A stretch of DNA of 17,470 bases from CAYRFQ01 sp964423615. GTDB lineage: Bacteria > Planctomycetota > Planctomycetia > Gemmatales > Gemmataceae. The first letter of the stretch is position 1, and every line of letters begins with the position of its first letter. Positions 7,941 to 15,187 of the stretch are shown here, piece by piece. Below the pieces are notes generated by a model that saw only the letters and a list, made by a program, of their open reading frames with translations, was not told the origin of the DNA and did not search any database. The stretch covers positions 1-17,470 of the forward strand of contig CAYRFQ010000137.1 of the NCBI GenBank assembly GCA_964423615.1, given 5' to 3'. The translations under genes were made by a program, and so were the position numbers.

Positions 7941-8423
7941 GGATCACGCCACTTTCTTCCGATAACTCCTCGAAAAACCACTTGCTTTGCTCGCGACAAC
8001 CAATCCCACTGTCCACTTCGGCAAACTCTGACACTAATTCTCTCAACTACCTGATCGTTTCTAACGACAACGTAATCGGTAATCTTTCCACAGTTTCCAT
8101 GAAGCGGGTGAATTCGCTGTTTGGCACTGACACCACCAGCAATACAGTTTTCCAAAAAAGTAACAGAGACGACGAGGAAAACTCAAGGAGGGGTTTTTTA
8201 TCAAAGTGCACCATCCCAAAATATAGGTCCAGACTTGTGATGCTTGGCGGTCCAAGATCATGGGTTTTTCCAGACGAAGGCTTTTGACCTTGTCGTTTCG
8301 GGCGTTCCAATGATCCGTTAGATGGAACCATTAACCCGGCGCAAGTCATCGGCCACAATTTGTTGATAGGCTGCAAGCCACAATTTGAAGCGTTCCTCGA
8401 ACACCGGAACAGGATGAGACACC
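7941..8423. other. Divergent intergenic region, no supported gene
   Basis: About 480 bases separate the divergently transcribed methyltransferase (leftward) and BON-domain gene (rightward). Both promoters should lie here. The open frames on the minus strand (for example 8047-8565) run antisense into the BON gene and have no domain or ribosome binding site that I can support. A weak inverted repeat GTTCCA/TGGAAC lies at 8304-8328 with a 13-nt loop. I identify nothing else. Confidence 0.5.
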
Positions 8424-9665
8424 ATGTTGGGTACCAATCAACTGAGCAAATCATCAGGCGTTTCGTACAGGACCAAACTGATCGTCGCCGTTCTCGGTGC
8501 CTTCGCTCTCTTCCTACCCTGTGCGAGCGTCGAAGGTCAACACTTGGATGTACATCGGACATCATATCACGGGGACCTTCACCTCACGATCGAGATTAAC
8601 AAGGCACTACTTAGTCATAAAGAGCTGAAACGATGCCAACCAGGTGTTAGAGTTAACAATCAGGTTGCCACGGTGTTTGGTCCGATGCCGTCAACAGAAC
8701 TCATCAAGCTGACGCTACAAGTCGTTCGCTCTGTCCCTGGAATTCGTAAAATACGCAACCAATTGCACCTGGGTACTGCTCCTGACGCCGAGCTGCAGCG
8801 GTTTCCAACGAGTGGGGCCTTCACCCCAGGGTTCCCAAAGCTGGAGTTCTCACGATCGAATGATTGGAGCGAGGGACCGAGTTGGAAATTGCCACCAGCT
8901 TTTCAACTCGACCAACCAACTCACCGCGCTGAGGGGAATCAATTTCCCCCTCCCAACAGCTCGGAAGGGACAGAAAAAGCTCCCCTCATCAGCTCAAATT
9001 CCCCTCGAAAAGTCCCCCAATGGAAAGTCACTGGCAACGTTCCTCAAACTCTACCAACTTCTCCCGATTCGGCAATCCGGTCGAAAGACAAATCCGATCT
9101 TTTCCAAGACGACGGTCCGAAGGTAGTCTGGCCACGTCACCGTTCTGCTGTGCTCCAGGCCAAGTTGGAAGAACCTATTGCTCGGTCGACCACGTCAACG
9201 AATGGTTGGCGAAGCGTGGGATCCTACAGGAACAACAAATTGTTTGCTGGCGATCCCTCTACCGCAACCACTCGCCACCAAGCAAGTCCACAGCTTCCAT
9301 GGCGTCAATCGGTGTCGGCAAAGACTCCTGTCAAAGCTGTTACTCCGAAGGCCAATCCTGACTTTGAGGAACAAGAAGCTCTTGAGTTAATGATTCCAGG
9401 CACGAAAAAATCCAAAAACAACGAAGCCTTCCCACGAGAAAGAAACTCGATGGAGGAGGTCAAACGAAAATTTTCCGCTTCCCTTTTGGCTACAGTGAAT
9501 CAAATCCAGAGAAACAAGCCACAATTCCAACAGGTACAAGTTTGGATTGAAGATGACGGCGCTGTCTATCTTCGTGGCATTGGTGCCCGGGACCAAGATG
9601 TCCAACTGTTCGCCCAGACCATCGCTCGGGTGCCCGGCGTTCAAGACGTCATCATCCGTCGTTGA
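8424..9665 (+). CDS. Exported protein with two BON domains
   Basis: A 413-residue exported protein. A basic start followed by a hydrophobic segment (about 17-37, YRTKLIVAVLGAFALFLPCA) is a signal peptide or anchor. Residues about 52-116 resemble a BON domain (LTIEINKALLSHKELK, then LIKLTLQVVRSVPGIRKIRNQL), and residues about 345-413 form a second one (VQVWIEDDGAVYLRGI, then AQTIARVPGVQDVIIRR). The 230 residues between are low in hydrophobics and rich in Pro, Ser, Thr, Asn and Gln, so probably disordered. BON domains are known in periplasmic proteins that bind phospholipid or support the envelope. GGAT/GAG purines precede the ATG. The gene stands alone between divergent and downstream units. 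The exact function is unknown. Confidence 0.8.
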   Translation: MLGTNQLSKSSGVSYRTKLIVAVLGAFALFLPCASVEGQHLDVHRTSYHGDLHLTIEINKALLSHKELKRCQPGVRVNNQVATVFGPMPSTELIKLTLQVVRSVPGIRKIRNQLHLGTAPDAELQRFPTSGAFTPGFPKLEFSRSNDWSEGPSWKLPPAFQLDQPTHRAEGNQFPPPNSSEGTEKAPLISSNSPRKVPQWKVTGNVPQTLPTSPDSAIRSKDKSDLFQDDGPKVVWPRHRSAVLQAKLEEPIARSTTSTNGWRSVGSYRNNKLFAGDPSTATTRHQASPQLPWRQSVSAKTPVKAVTPKANPDFEEQEALELMIPGTKKSKNNEAFPRERNSMEEVKRKFSASLLATVNQIQRNKPQFQQVQVWIEDDGAVYLRGIGARDQDVQLFAQTIARVPGVQDVIIRR

Positions 9666-9901
9666 AGAGGTGTGTGTGAGGATGAGTTGCGAGGGTAATT
9701 TTAGTGCGAGCAGTACCCAACCTTTGCTACTTTCGGTTGACTAGTTTTCTGGCACATGGCAATCTCTTCGCAAAGCTCTCATATTGTGGTTTGTTACTCG
9801 TCCCCCCTTGCTGAGTGTGTTGTTAATCCCCTCCTTTCGATCTCGGTTATCCAAGCGAACAGGAATGTTGTTTGCTTATATTCGGAACCCCAGAATCTGA
9901 G

Positions 9902-9907
9902 TATAAT
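9902..9907 (+). promoter_or_regulatory. Candidate -10 box for the M42 peptidase gene
   Basis: A perfect TATAAT lies 45 nt before the start codon at 9953. No good TTGACA-like -35 stands 16-18 nt upstream (the best is TTCGGA at a short spacing), so this is a partial promoter match only. Confidence 0.35.
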
Positions 9908-9952
9908 TCAACGCATTCGTTTCAAACTCCTGATTCGCTTGGATAATCGATC

Positions 9953-11011
9953 ATGCACGAACCGTCGTTTCAATTTTTCCAGCAGCTCCTAGATACACCC
10001 AGTCCATCGGGGTACGAACAGCCCATCCAGAACGTGGTTCGCAGTTGGGCACAACCTCTAGCCGACGAACTCCGCACGGACCGACACGGGAATGTCATCG
10101 CCGTTCGCAATCCCAGCGGTTCCCCGAAAATCATGCTCGCTGGACACTGTGACCAAATCGGCTTAATGGTCGAACACATCGACGAAAAAGGCTTTTTGTA
10201 TGTGCAACCGATTGGCGGTTGGGACATGCAGATTTTACTCGGTCAACATCTGACGGTATGGACCAAAGAAGGCCCGGTTCACGGAGTCCTTTCGCGAAAA
10301 GCGCCGCACCTGTTGACACAAGAGGAACGGAACAAGGTACCGCAATTTACCGATGTCTGGGTCGATATCGGTGCCAAGGATCGGGAAGACGCCGAGAAAC
10401 TCGTTAAGCATGGCGATCCCGTGACCGTTGCACTTCGCAATCACAATCTGTTGAACGGGATGATGTCATCGCCAGCAATGGACGACAAAGTTGGCGTATG
10501 GACTGTCATGGAAGCCCTTCGGTTGTTGCATGGACGCAATTTGCAAGCTGCCGTCTACTGCGTCTCGACCGTCCAGGAAGAAATTGGACTTCGTGGAGCG
10601 GCAACGAGCGCCTATGGCATCCATCCGACGATCGGAATTGCAGTCGATGTGACCCACGCCACGGATACCCCAGGCAACGACCAGAAACGTTTGGGTGAAG
10701 TCAAAGTCGGAGACGGGCCCGTTGTCAACCGCGGCCCAAACATCAACCCAAAGGTGCTTGCCCATCTCGAGAAAACCGCTACCGACCACGAACTGCCCAT
10801 CCAGGTTCGTGGAGCACCCCGAGCTACCGGTACCGATGCGAACGCAATCCAACTGAGCCGTGATGGAGTGGCCACTGGGTTAATCGGTATTCCCAATCGA
10901 TACATGCATTCGCCGGTGGAAGTCGTCAGCCTGCAAGATCTCGATCAAGCGGCCAAATTGCTCGCCGAATTTTGCGCGACGGTGACACCCGAAATGGATT
11001 GGACCCCGTGA
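9953..11011 (+). CDS. M42 family metallo-aminopeptidase
   Basis: A 352-residue cytoplasmic M42 glutamyl/deblocking aminopeptidase-type enzyme with a dinuclear metal site, which would trim N-terminal residues from peptides. Family ligands are visible in order: AGHCDQIG (His65, with Asp67), SPAMDD (Asp177 bridging), TVQEEIG (Glu209 as general base, Glu210 as ligand), VDVTHA (Asp232) and RYMHSPVE (His319). DRHGNVIA (43-50) and GTDANAIQ (293-300) are also typical. The first motif reads HCDQIG where many family members have HMDEIG, so the residue after Asp67 is Gln rather than Glu; the metal ligands themselves are intact. The length is normal. The DCC-family gene begins about 40 nt downstream and is probably cotranscribed. 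Confidence 0.93.
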   Translation: MHEPSFQFFQQLLDTPSPSGYEQPIQNVVRSWAQPLADELRTDRHGNVIAVRNPSGSPKIMLAGHCDQIGLMVEHIDEKGFLYVQPIGGWDMQILLGQHLTVWTKEGPVHGVLSRKAPHLLTQEERNKVPQFTDVWVDIGAKDREDAEKLVKHGDPVTVALRNHNLLNGMMSSPAMDDKVGVWTVMEALRLLHGRNLQAAVYCVSTVQEEIGLRGAATSAYGIHPTIGIAVDVTHATDTPGNDQKRLGEVKVGDGPVVNRGPNINPKVLAHLEKTATDHELPIQVRGAPRATGTDANAIQLSRDGVATGLIGIPNRYMHSPVEVVSLQDLDQAAKLLAEFCATVTPEMDWTP

Positions 11012-11051
11012 TTTTAGTCCGTTTCTGATACCAACAGGAATGTACATCGAG

Positions 11052-11525
11052 ATGACAACAACATCCGAACGACCACAATCAAAGATCGAAACGCGTGACC
11101 CCGGACGAGCCATCGTTCTCTACGATGGAGCCTGCCCGTTTTGTCGTAAATCAATCGCCTTGCTAAAGCGACTCGATTGGTTCGACATGCTTCGTTACGT
11201 CGATGCACGTGATTCCAAAGAACGAGAAACGGCAGGCGTCTTGATCGACGAAGACCAACTCCTTGAGCAGATGCACGTGGTTCCGCCTAACCGGAAGCAG
11301 ACATACGCTGGATTCGAGGCTTTGCGATGGATCGCCTGGCGCTTGCCTTTGTTGGCTCCTTTCGCCCCGTTGATGTACATCCCAGGAATTCCGATTTTGG
11401 GCCAAAAGGTGTATCTGTGGATCGCCAAAAACCGATTCCAACTTGTACCATGTGACAAAGATGGTTGCGCGGTCGATTTGGTAGCCATGGCGAAACGCTT
11501 TAAAGAATCAAAACAAACTACATAA
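11052..11525 (+). CDS. DCC family (DUF393) thiol-disulfide oxidoreductase-like protein
   Basis: A 157-residue protein of the DCC family, named for a thioredoxin-like CxxC near the N-terminus. The family block VLYDGACPFCRKS gives Cys28 and Cys31 (numbered from the ATG at 11052). A hydrophobic mid-region (about 92-118, including RLPLLAPFAPLMYIPGIPIL) fits the membrane-associated appearance of this family. A second cysteine pair, CDKDGC (Cys134, Cys139), lies near the C-terminus. The start is uncertain: an ATG at 11040 has AGGA directly abutting it, while the ATG at 11052 has the same AGGA 12 nt away; I prefer the latter. It follows the M42 peptidase gene closely. The biochemical role of the family is poorly defined. 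Confidence 0.85.
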   Translation: MTTTSERPQSKIETRDPGRAIVLYDGACPFCRKSIALLKRLDWFDMLRYVDARDSKERETAGVLIDEDQLLEQMHVVPPNRKQTYAGFEALRWIAWRLPLLAPFAPLMYIPGIPILGQKVYLWIAKNRFQLVPCDKDGCAVDLVAMAKRFKESKQTT

Positions 11526-11536
11526 TCTTTAAAGCG
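11496..11536. repeat. Inverted repeat between convergent genes, possible terminator
   Basis: CGCTTTAAAGA (11496-11506) and TCTTTAAAGCG (11526-11536) are perfect reverse complements with a 19-nt A-rich loop. The left arm is inside the last codons of the DCC-family gene and the right arm starts immediately after its stop codon. The genes on either side converge, so a bidirectional terminator is plausible, but there is no T-run and the stem is not GC-rich. Confidence 0.4.
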
Positions 11537-11604
11537 ACCGTTCAAAAGAACATAATGAAGGAACTGATCCCTGCGTGCAGCAGGCTGGGGTTATTCACCC
11601 GCGA

Positions 11605-12537
11605 CTACGGTTCTAGGTCATTAGTGACCATGGCCCCAACGTTTATTTCAGGCCTGGCCCTCATAAATTTACTCGGCACGATTTCGCCAAGTGCTGTTCG
11701 AGGCGTCACCTCTATAACCTTCACTTCACCAAGATAACGTGCAGGTGGTCCTTTCCGTAAAACAAAGAGGATCTGTCCTATTGCAAGTCCGTGGCGACTC
11801 CCAAGATTCATTCGAACGTGCCCTTCCTTTCCAATCGCAGTCTCGATCACGTTTCCATCGAACCTGCCCTCCTCATTGAGTCGGTGCTGATTCCTAGCTC
11901 TTACTCCCGCTTCAGATTGTTGTTGTATGATCGCTCGCGTTAACGCCACAAAACATTGTTGCAGCTTCTTTTCTTCATGCACCACCCGAGAGGAGAAATG
12001 CGGCTTTCTTGGCAAAGCAGTTTCCCTTCTCGGAGTCATTGATTGCTTTCGTCGTTGTTCTGATTGTTGTTGCAACAGTTTCTTGAGTTCTTGCAATTCT
12101 TTCAGAATCGACTCTTGGTTCGCTTCGATCGTATCCAAACGGCCCTTCATTTTTTGATTTCGCCGCAGTGATTTGCGTTTTTTCGGTTTGGCTATTTCCG
12201 GCTTGGGTTTAGTCTCGGGTAGCCTGTCGAGAGGTTTTTTGGAGAGCGGGACTTTCTGATACAAACGGGCCGCTTGCTGCATCTGCGACAGGTATAACGC
12301 GTGTTTTAGCTGATCGTTACGTTCTTTCACCAGTTGCTCGAGAGACTGGATTTGCTTCTCGAGTTCTTTGACCTTCTTTCGTAAGTTAGCGTTCTCGGTC
12401 TTCAACGCTTGCAGTTCGAGACGTCGTTTGACTCCGTCTTGTATGTCCTTGGTTTGGGCTCGACCCAAACCCATATGACCAAATAACAGACAAAAGGTGC
12501 ATACGATCCACACAGTCCCGAAATCACGATCGAACAT
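11605..12537 (-). CDS. Exported coiled-coil protein with C-terminal beta-rich domain
   Basis: A 310-residue exported protein of unknown function. The ATG at 12537 has AGGAG 8 nt upstream and begins a signal peptide (MFDRDFGTVWIVCTFCLLFG, then LGRAQ as a likely cleavage region). Residues about 30-85 form a heptad-rich coiled coil (QALKTENANLRKKVKELEKQ), then a basic linker, a second coiled-coil stretch around 135-165 (ESILKELQELKKLLQQQ), and from about 225 a beta-rich domain (VRMNLGSRHGLAIGQILFV, then YLGEVKVIEVTPRTALGEI, ending INVGAMVTND). That last pattern of a GL-x-x-G turn between strands resembles SH3-like or FlgT C-terminal-like repeats often seen in planctomycete exported proteins. The open frame reaches 12744, but the upstream part lacks any signal for a start. 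Confidence 0.75.
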   Translation of the reverse strand: MFDRDFGTVWIVCTFCLLFGHMGLGRAQTKDIQDGVKRRLELQALKTENANLRKKVKELEKQIQSLEQLVKERNDQLKHALYLSQMQQAARLYQKVPLSKKPLDRLPETKPKPEIAKPKKRKSLRRNQKMKGRLDTIEANQESILKELQELKKLLQQQSEQRRKQSMTPRRETALPRKPHFSSRVVHEEKKLQQCFVALTRAIIQQQSEAGVRARNQHRLNEEGRFDGNVIETAIGKEGHVRMNLGSRHGLAIGQILFVLRKGPPARYLGEVKVIEVTPRTALGEIVPSKFMRARPEINVGAMVTNDLEP

Positions 12538-12653
12538 CGATTTCACTCCTAATACACAGCGTTGCGAAATGGAGAGGAAAGGGCGGAAGGATTTCCCGCC
12601 ATCCCTGAGGTTACCACCTTCGTCCGAAACCACAACCCACCCGAACAGCAACC

Positions 12654-12881
12654 TCAATTTCGTTGTTCCAATTGTTTCACCCGCTCGCGGAGTTCGGTTA
12701 GCTCTCGCAAGATTTGCCTCTGATGTTCTTGAAGTTGCTTCCATCGCTGTTGTCGTCTTGGAACTGACCAGGTAGGTCGAGTTCGTAAACCTTCGTACCG
12801 TCCGCCCATCGATGGCTTGGCCACGGAAAAGGGACTGTGCCGCCCGTGTCTATGGTTATCACCAAGTTCTACGGTCAACAT
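12654..12881 (-). CDS. Small hypothetical protein with C-terminal coiled coil
   Basis: A 75-residue open frame. Its C-terminal third (QEHQRQILRELTELRERVK) has strong heptad character that is unlikely in a random frame, and GGGGA lies about 6 nt before the ATG. The N-terminal half is His/Arg/Gly-rich with no domain. It lies 116 nt upstream of the exported coiled-coil gene on the same strand and is divergent from tetR. It could be a real small protein or a degraded gene; I do not recognise it. Confidence 0.4.
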   Translation of the reverse strand: MLTVELGDNHRHGRHSPFSVAKPSMGGRYEGLRTRPTWSVPRRQQRWKQLQEHQRQILRELTELRERVKQLEQRN

Positions 12882-12962
12882 CAGACATCCCCGATCTCAC
12901 AAGACATCAAGCCAGATTCAGAAAGCGTCTGAATAACTTCTTGGCAAAATGTTGCCGTTGCC

Positions 12963-12990
12963 TTGACATATACAGACTTGTCTGTATTAT
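12963..12990 (+). promoter_or_regulatory. tetR promoter with embedded operator
   Basis: TTGACA (12963-12968) is a perfect -35; TATTAT (12985-12990) is a 5/6 match to the -10 with a 16-nt spacer. The palindrome ATACAGACTTGTCTGTAT (12970-12987) fills the spacer and runs into the -10. A start of transcription 6-7 nt past the -10 would fall at or next to the ATG (12997), so the message may be leaderless. A repressor bound here would block RNA polymerase directly, the usual autoregulation of TetR family genes. Confidence 0.8.
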
Positions 12991-12996
12991 TAAGTC

Positions 12997-13581
12997 ATGA
13001 GCAACACACGAACAACAAAAACTGGTGCACGCCAACGGCTCATCGAAACTGCTGAACGGTTATTCTATTCCAAAGGAATTCGGGCCGTCGGCATCGATAA
13101 AATCATTCACGAGGCCGGCGTTGCGAAGATGACCCTCTACAACCATTTTGCATCGAAAGATGACCTCATTTTGGCGGTCTTGCAACATCGCGAAAAGCAG
13201 GTCGATGAGATGTTCTCTCGAGCCATCGAGCGACACGTCCAAGACGGAAAGAATCGGCTCGAAGGCTTTTTCGGTGCCTTAAAGGCATGGTTTGAGGAGC
13301 CGAGTTTCCGCGGCTGTTCGTTCATTAACGCGTCGGTCGAACTCGCCGATGCCGAGCATCCGGCATGTCAGTTTTCGGCTGCTCACAAGCGTCGTGTTCA
13401 CACGATGCTTCGAGAAATCGTCAAAGAAGTCGCCGGTGAAAAGGCCGAAACTTTGACACCAGCCATAGCTTTGCTGGTCGAAGGTGCGATCGTCACGGCT
13501 CAAATCGAACGATCCTCCGAACCCGCAGACGTGGCCAAGGATGCTACGTTGGCCCTCGTAGCCCAGGCGAAAACGAGATAA
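12997..13581 (+). CDS. TetR/AcrR family transcriptional regulator
   Basis: A 194-residue DNA-binding regulator. The N-terminal TetR helix-turn-helix covers about residues 12-58: LIETAERLFYSKGIRAVGID, then a recognition region GVAKMTLYNHFASKDDL, closely matching family consensus. The C-terminal ligand-binding and dimerisation domain (about 75-194) contains GCSFINASVELAD with Cys107, and a further Cys124; these could sense electrophiles, but that is conjecture. No Shine-Dalgarno sequence precedes the ATG, consistent with the leaderless transcript predicted from the promoter. Palindromes like the one in its own promoter recur before the NTF2-like gene and the isochorismatase-family gene downstream, so it probably represses itself and this neighbouring cluster. 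Confidence 0.93.
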   Translation: MSNTRTTKTGARQRLIETAERLFYSKGIRAVGIDKIIHEAGVAKMTLYNHFASKDDLILAVLQHREKQVDEMFSRAIERHVQDGKNRLEGFFGALKAWFEEPSFRGCSFINASVELADAEHPACQFSAAHKRRVHTMLREIVKEVAGEKAETLTPAIALLVEGAIVTAQIERSSEPADVAKDATLALVAQAKTR

Positions 13582-13614
13582 TTTGGCGATATTCTTTTTT
13601 TGTGGAACACATAA

Positions 13615-13628
13615 ACAGACCTGTCTGC
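13615..13628. promoter_or_regulatory. Second operator-like site (before NTF2-like gene)
   Basis: ACAGAC-CT-GTCTGC has the same half-sites and 2-nt spacing as the operator in the tetR promoter, with one mismatch at the outer base. It lies 37 nt before the ATG of the NTF2-like gene. The expected -35 position (AACACA) is poor, so the promoter here is weak or differently arranged. Confidence 0.65.
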
Positions 13629-13664
13629 ACAAAAGATAGCCTCTCGCTCAAAAGGTACTCGATC

Positions 13665-14054
13665 ATGTCTATCCAACCCGCAGAAACCCATAGTTTTGAC
13701 GAGTACGTTGCCATTGTGGTGACCCTTCAGCCATACATCGATGCGGCCAAAACGGGCCACGGTGCGCTAATGCATTCAGTGTGGTTTGACCACGCCCGCG
13801 CCGTCGGTTCGCTCGGCGGCAATTCGATTAACCTCAACCCCGACGAGTTCACGGCACTAATCGACAGCGTTAGTGGCTCGCCGAACGCGCAATCGCGGAT
13901 CGCGTCTATCGACTACCAGGGGAACACCGCGAGTGCTCGAATCGAATTCTACGACTGGGGAGGCGTTCGTTACACCGACTTTTTCGTGCCCTGTAAGCAA
14001 GATGGAAAATGGAAAATTAGCGGCAAAGTTTACGCTAACCACTCCCGTAGTTGA
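13665..14054 (+). CDS. Lumazine-binding-like / NTF2-like fold protein
   Basis: A 129-residue protein resembling the putative lumazine-binding (Lumazine_bd_2) group of the NTF2/SnoaL-like superfamily: an N-terminal helix pair (EYVAIVVTLQPYIDAAKTG), a middle segment NLNPDEFTALIDSV, then beta strands IASIDYQGNTASARIEF and a C-terminal DFFVPCKQDGKWKISGKVY. These small cone-shaped proteins bind or transform small hydrophobic ligands, but many have no known activity. I chose the ATG at 13665, preceded by AAGG at 9 nt; the open frame extends to 13602 but that start would lie upstream of the operator-like palindrome. It sits 83 nt after tetR and 81 nt before the alpha/beta hydrolase gene. Confidence 0.8.
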   Translation: MSIQPAETHSFDEYVAIVVTLQPYIDAAKTGHGALMHSVWFDHARAVGSLGGNSINLNPDEFTALIDSVSGSPNAQSRIASIDYQGNTASARIEFYDWGGVRYTDFFVPCKQDGKWKISGKVYANHSRS

Positions 14055-14135
14055 TCCGTCCCAACGCCCCGTAACTCTTTCACTCTTACCACGATAACTC
14101 TGTTCAACACTATCCTTTGACTTGGAGATAGAATT

Positions 14136-15176
14136 ATGACTGCCTTGAAAAATACTCGATCCGCACTGGCACTAGCGACCGTTTTGGCGATTGCTGCATT
14201 CGTTGGCCCGGTTCCCGCCACCCGGTCGGCCCCGGCAGGGGCACGGCCTTCTCCCACACCAGAGAATGTCGTCCAACAAGAGAACCCCAGAGCCAAAAAA
14301 GTCCCAAACACGCAAGTTTTGTATCGAACTGTCAAAATTGATGGGCTCGACATCTTCTACCGTGAAGCTGGACCCAAAGATGCCCCGACGGTGTTGTTAC
14401 TGCACGGGTTTCCAACTTCTTCGCACATGTTCCGCAACCTGATTCCTGCGTTGGCGGATAAATATCATGTCGTCGCCCCAGACTATCCGGGCTACGGATA
14501 CAGTTCGGCCCCATCCGTGAAGAAATTTGAGTACACGTTCGACAACCTCGCTACCGTGGTGGAAAAATTCACGAACAAACTCGGGCTGAAAAAATATTCT
14601 CTCTACTTGATGGACTACGGAGCACCGGTCGGGTTTCGGTTGGCCGCCAAGCACCCCAAACGAGTCGAAACTTTGATCATCCAAAACGGCAACGCCTACG
14701 TCGAAGGTATCGACAACGACTTTTGGAAACCAATCAAAGCCTACTGGAAAAATCGCACGAAAGAGCAAGGCGACAAACTCCGATCCCTTCTCACCCTCGC
14801 AGCGACCAAATGGCAATACACCCACGGAGTCCGAAACGTCGAAACGATCAGTCCCGATGCCTGGGACCACGTCCAACCACTGCTGGACCGTCCTGGCAAC
14901 CAAGAGATTCAACTGGCCCTCTTCTATAGCTACGGGAGCAACCCACCGCTCTACCCGAAATGGCAACAATACCTACGCAAACATCAACCACCCACACTGA
15001 TCGTTTGGGGCAAAAACGACGCGATTTTTCCAGCCGCCGGTGCCCATCCTTACAAACGCGACCTGAAGAACTTGGAGTTCCACTTGCTCGACACAGGCCA
15101 CTTTGCCCTCGAAGAAGACGGTGCCACAATCGCACGACTGATGCGTCGATTCCTGGCCAAACAAGTGACTCGGTAA
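14136..15176 (+). CDS. Exported alpha/beta hydrolase with Asp nucleophile (dehalogenase/epoxide hydrolase-like)
   Basis: A 346-residue alpha/beta hydrolase with an N-terminal signal segment (about 9-28, SALALATVLAIAAFVGPVPA), so probably exported. The fold begins near VLLLHGFPTSSHMFRNLIP, with HGFP (90-93) as oxyanion region. The nucleophile elbow is YLMDYGAPVG, placing Asp160 where serine esterases have Ser; Asp nucleophiles are typical of haloalkane dehalogenases and epoxide hydrolases. The other triad members are likely Asp295 (VWGKNDAIFP) and His322 (DTGHFALEED). A cap domain spans about 190-275. GGAG lies 8 nt before the ATG. The substrate is unknown. It lies between the NTF2-like gene and an isochorismatase-family gene in the TetR-linked cluster. 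Confidence 0.9.
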   Translation: MTALKNTRSALALATVLAIAAFVGPVPATRSAPAGARPSPTPENVVQQENPRAKKVPNTQVLYRTVKIDGLDIFYREAGPKDAPTVLLLHGFPTSSHMFRNLIPALADKYHVVAPDYPGYGYSSAPSVKKFEYTFDNLATVVEKFTNKLGLKKYSLYLMDYGAPVGFRLAAKHPKRVETLIIQNGNAYVEGIDNDFWKPIKAYWKNRTKEQGDKLRSLLTLAATKWQYTHGVRNVETISPDAWDHVQPLLDRPGNQEIQLALFYSYGSNPPLYPKWQQYLRKHQPPTLIVWGKNDAIFPAAGAHPYKRDLKNLEFHLLDTGHFALEEDGATIARLMRRFLAKQVTR

Positions 15177-15187
15177 CCTGTACTTTT

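Noticed and set aside
8304..8328. GTTCCA/TGGAAC inverted repeat with a 13-nt loop
   Set aside because: Six-base arms with a long loop occur often by chance, and it is not placed against a recognisable promoter.
8047..8565. Open frame of 172 codons on the minus strand
   Set aside because: It overlaps the start and signal peptide of the BON-domain gene in antisense, is rich in Arg and Ser, and has no signal or domain.
12943..12956. GGCAA-AATG-TTGCC inverted repeat just before the tetR -35
   Set aside because: The stem is only 5 bp, has different half-sites from the three operators, and may be coincidence.
14397..14969. Open frame of 190 codons on the minus strand
   Set aside because: It is antisense to the alpha/beta hydrolase and covers its catalytic Asp region; no independent support.
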